A stretch of 64,000 bases of DNA from Endozoicomonas sp965198415 (lineage in GTDB: Bacteria > Pseudomonadota > Gammaproteobacteria > Pseudomonadales > Endozoicomonadaceae), in NCBI GenBank assembly GCA_965198415.1, contig CBDAPN010000030.1, forward strand, positions 310,001-374,000, written 5' to 3'. Positions within the stretch are counted from its first letter, which is position 1. Each line of letters starts with the position of its first letter. A model generated the notes under the pieces. The model was not told the origin of the DNA. It ran no database searches and saw nothing but the letters and a program-made list of their open reading frames with translations. Both the position numbers and the translations under genes were made by a program. Positions 63,983 to 64,000 of the stretch are shown here, one piece after another.

Positions 63983-64000
63983 ACACCGTTCCTTTTATTA

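Overview
The window looks like part of a Gram-negative gammaproteobacterial chromosome of moderate GC. This rests on feoAB, crcB-serS, folD beside tRNA-Arg/tRNA-Pro, a RarD-type transporter and a ComEA-like protein. The load of eukaryote-like kinases and giant secreted YD-repeat proteins suggests an animal-associated lineage such as Endozoicomonadaceae. That placement is inference, because no 16S rRNA or marker phylogeny is available here.

Layout. Positions 1-2,800 hold housekeeping genes on the minus strand: feoB (cut by the window edge), feoA and an N-terminally extended GAPDH-like protein. Positions 3,239-6,450 hold a Ser/Thr-kinase locus whose 5' part is a GNN-rich minisatellite and which is broken by one uncompensated 1-base deletion. 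Positions 6,595-10,593 are housekeeping again: serS, crcB and a Tat-exported PhoX-like phosphatase. Positions 10,651-13,041 (minus) encode a protein with one apparently active kinase domain followed by a pseudokinase domain.

Positions 13,637-59,804 are the centrepiece: nine consecutive same-strand genes for secreted RHS/YD-repeat proteins of about 1,640 residues. The first is a diverged relative. The other eight are near-identical over about 1,350 residues up to an RHS-core-like DPSG motif, then change into different tails of 282-294 residues. The tails share a plan: hydrophobic putative membrane segments, a Pro/Ser-rich stretch with up to four PPxY motifs, a conserved SQGxQ peptide, and (in the eight PPxY genes) a basic-aromatic segment near the end. 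The gaps after genes 2-8 are 182-205 bp and hold no separate immunity-like gene. My reading is that this is a recombining array of delivery shells whose variable cargo is a membrane protein carrying host WW-domain-binding motifs, rather than a classical RHS toxin-immunity system. This is inference from sequence pattern.

The array ends about 170 bp before tRNA-Arg(UCU) and tRNA-Pro(UGG), transcribed toward it from a good sigma70-type promoter. Beyond them are folD, a doubtful small ORF, a RarD-family transporter, a ComEA-like helix-hairpin-helix protein and a chalcone-isomerase-like periplasmic protein. The junctions at about 13 kb and 59.8 kb mark the RHS array as an accessory block set among conserved genes. 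Near-perfect 5.1-kb tandem repeats are also where assemblies fail, so copy number needs long-read confirmation.
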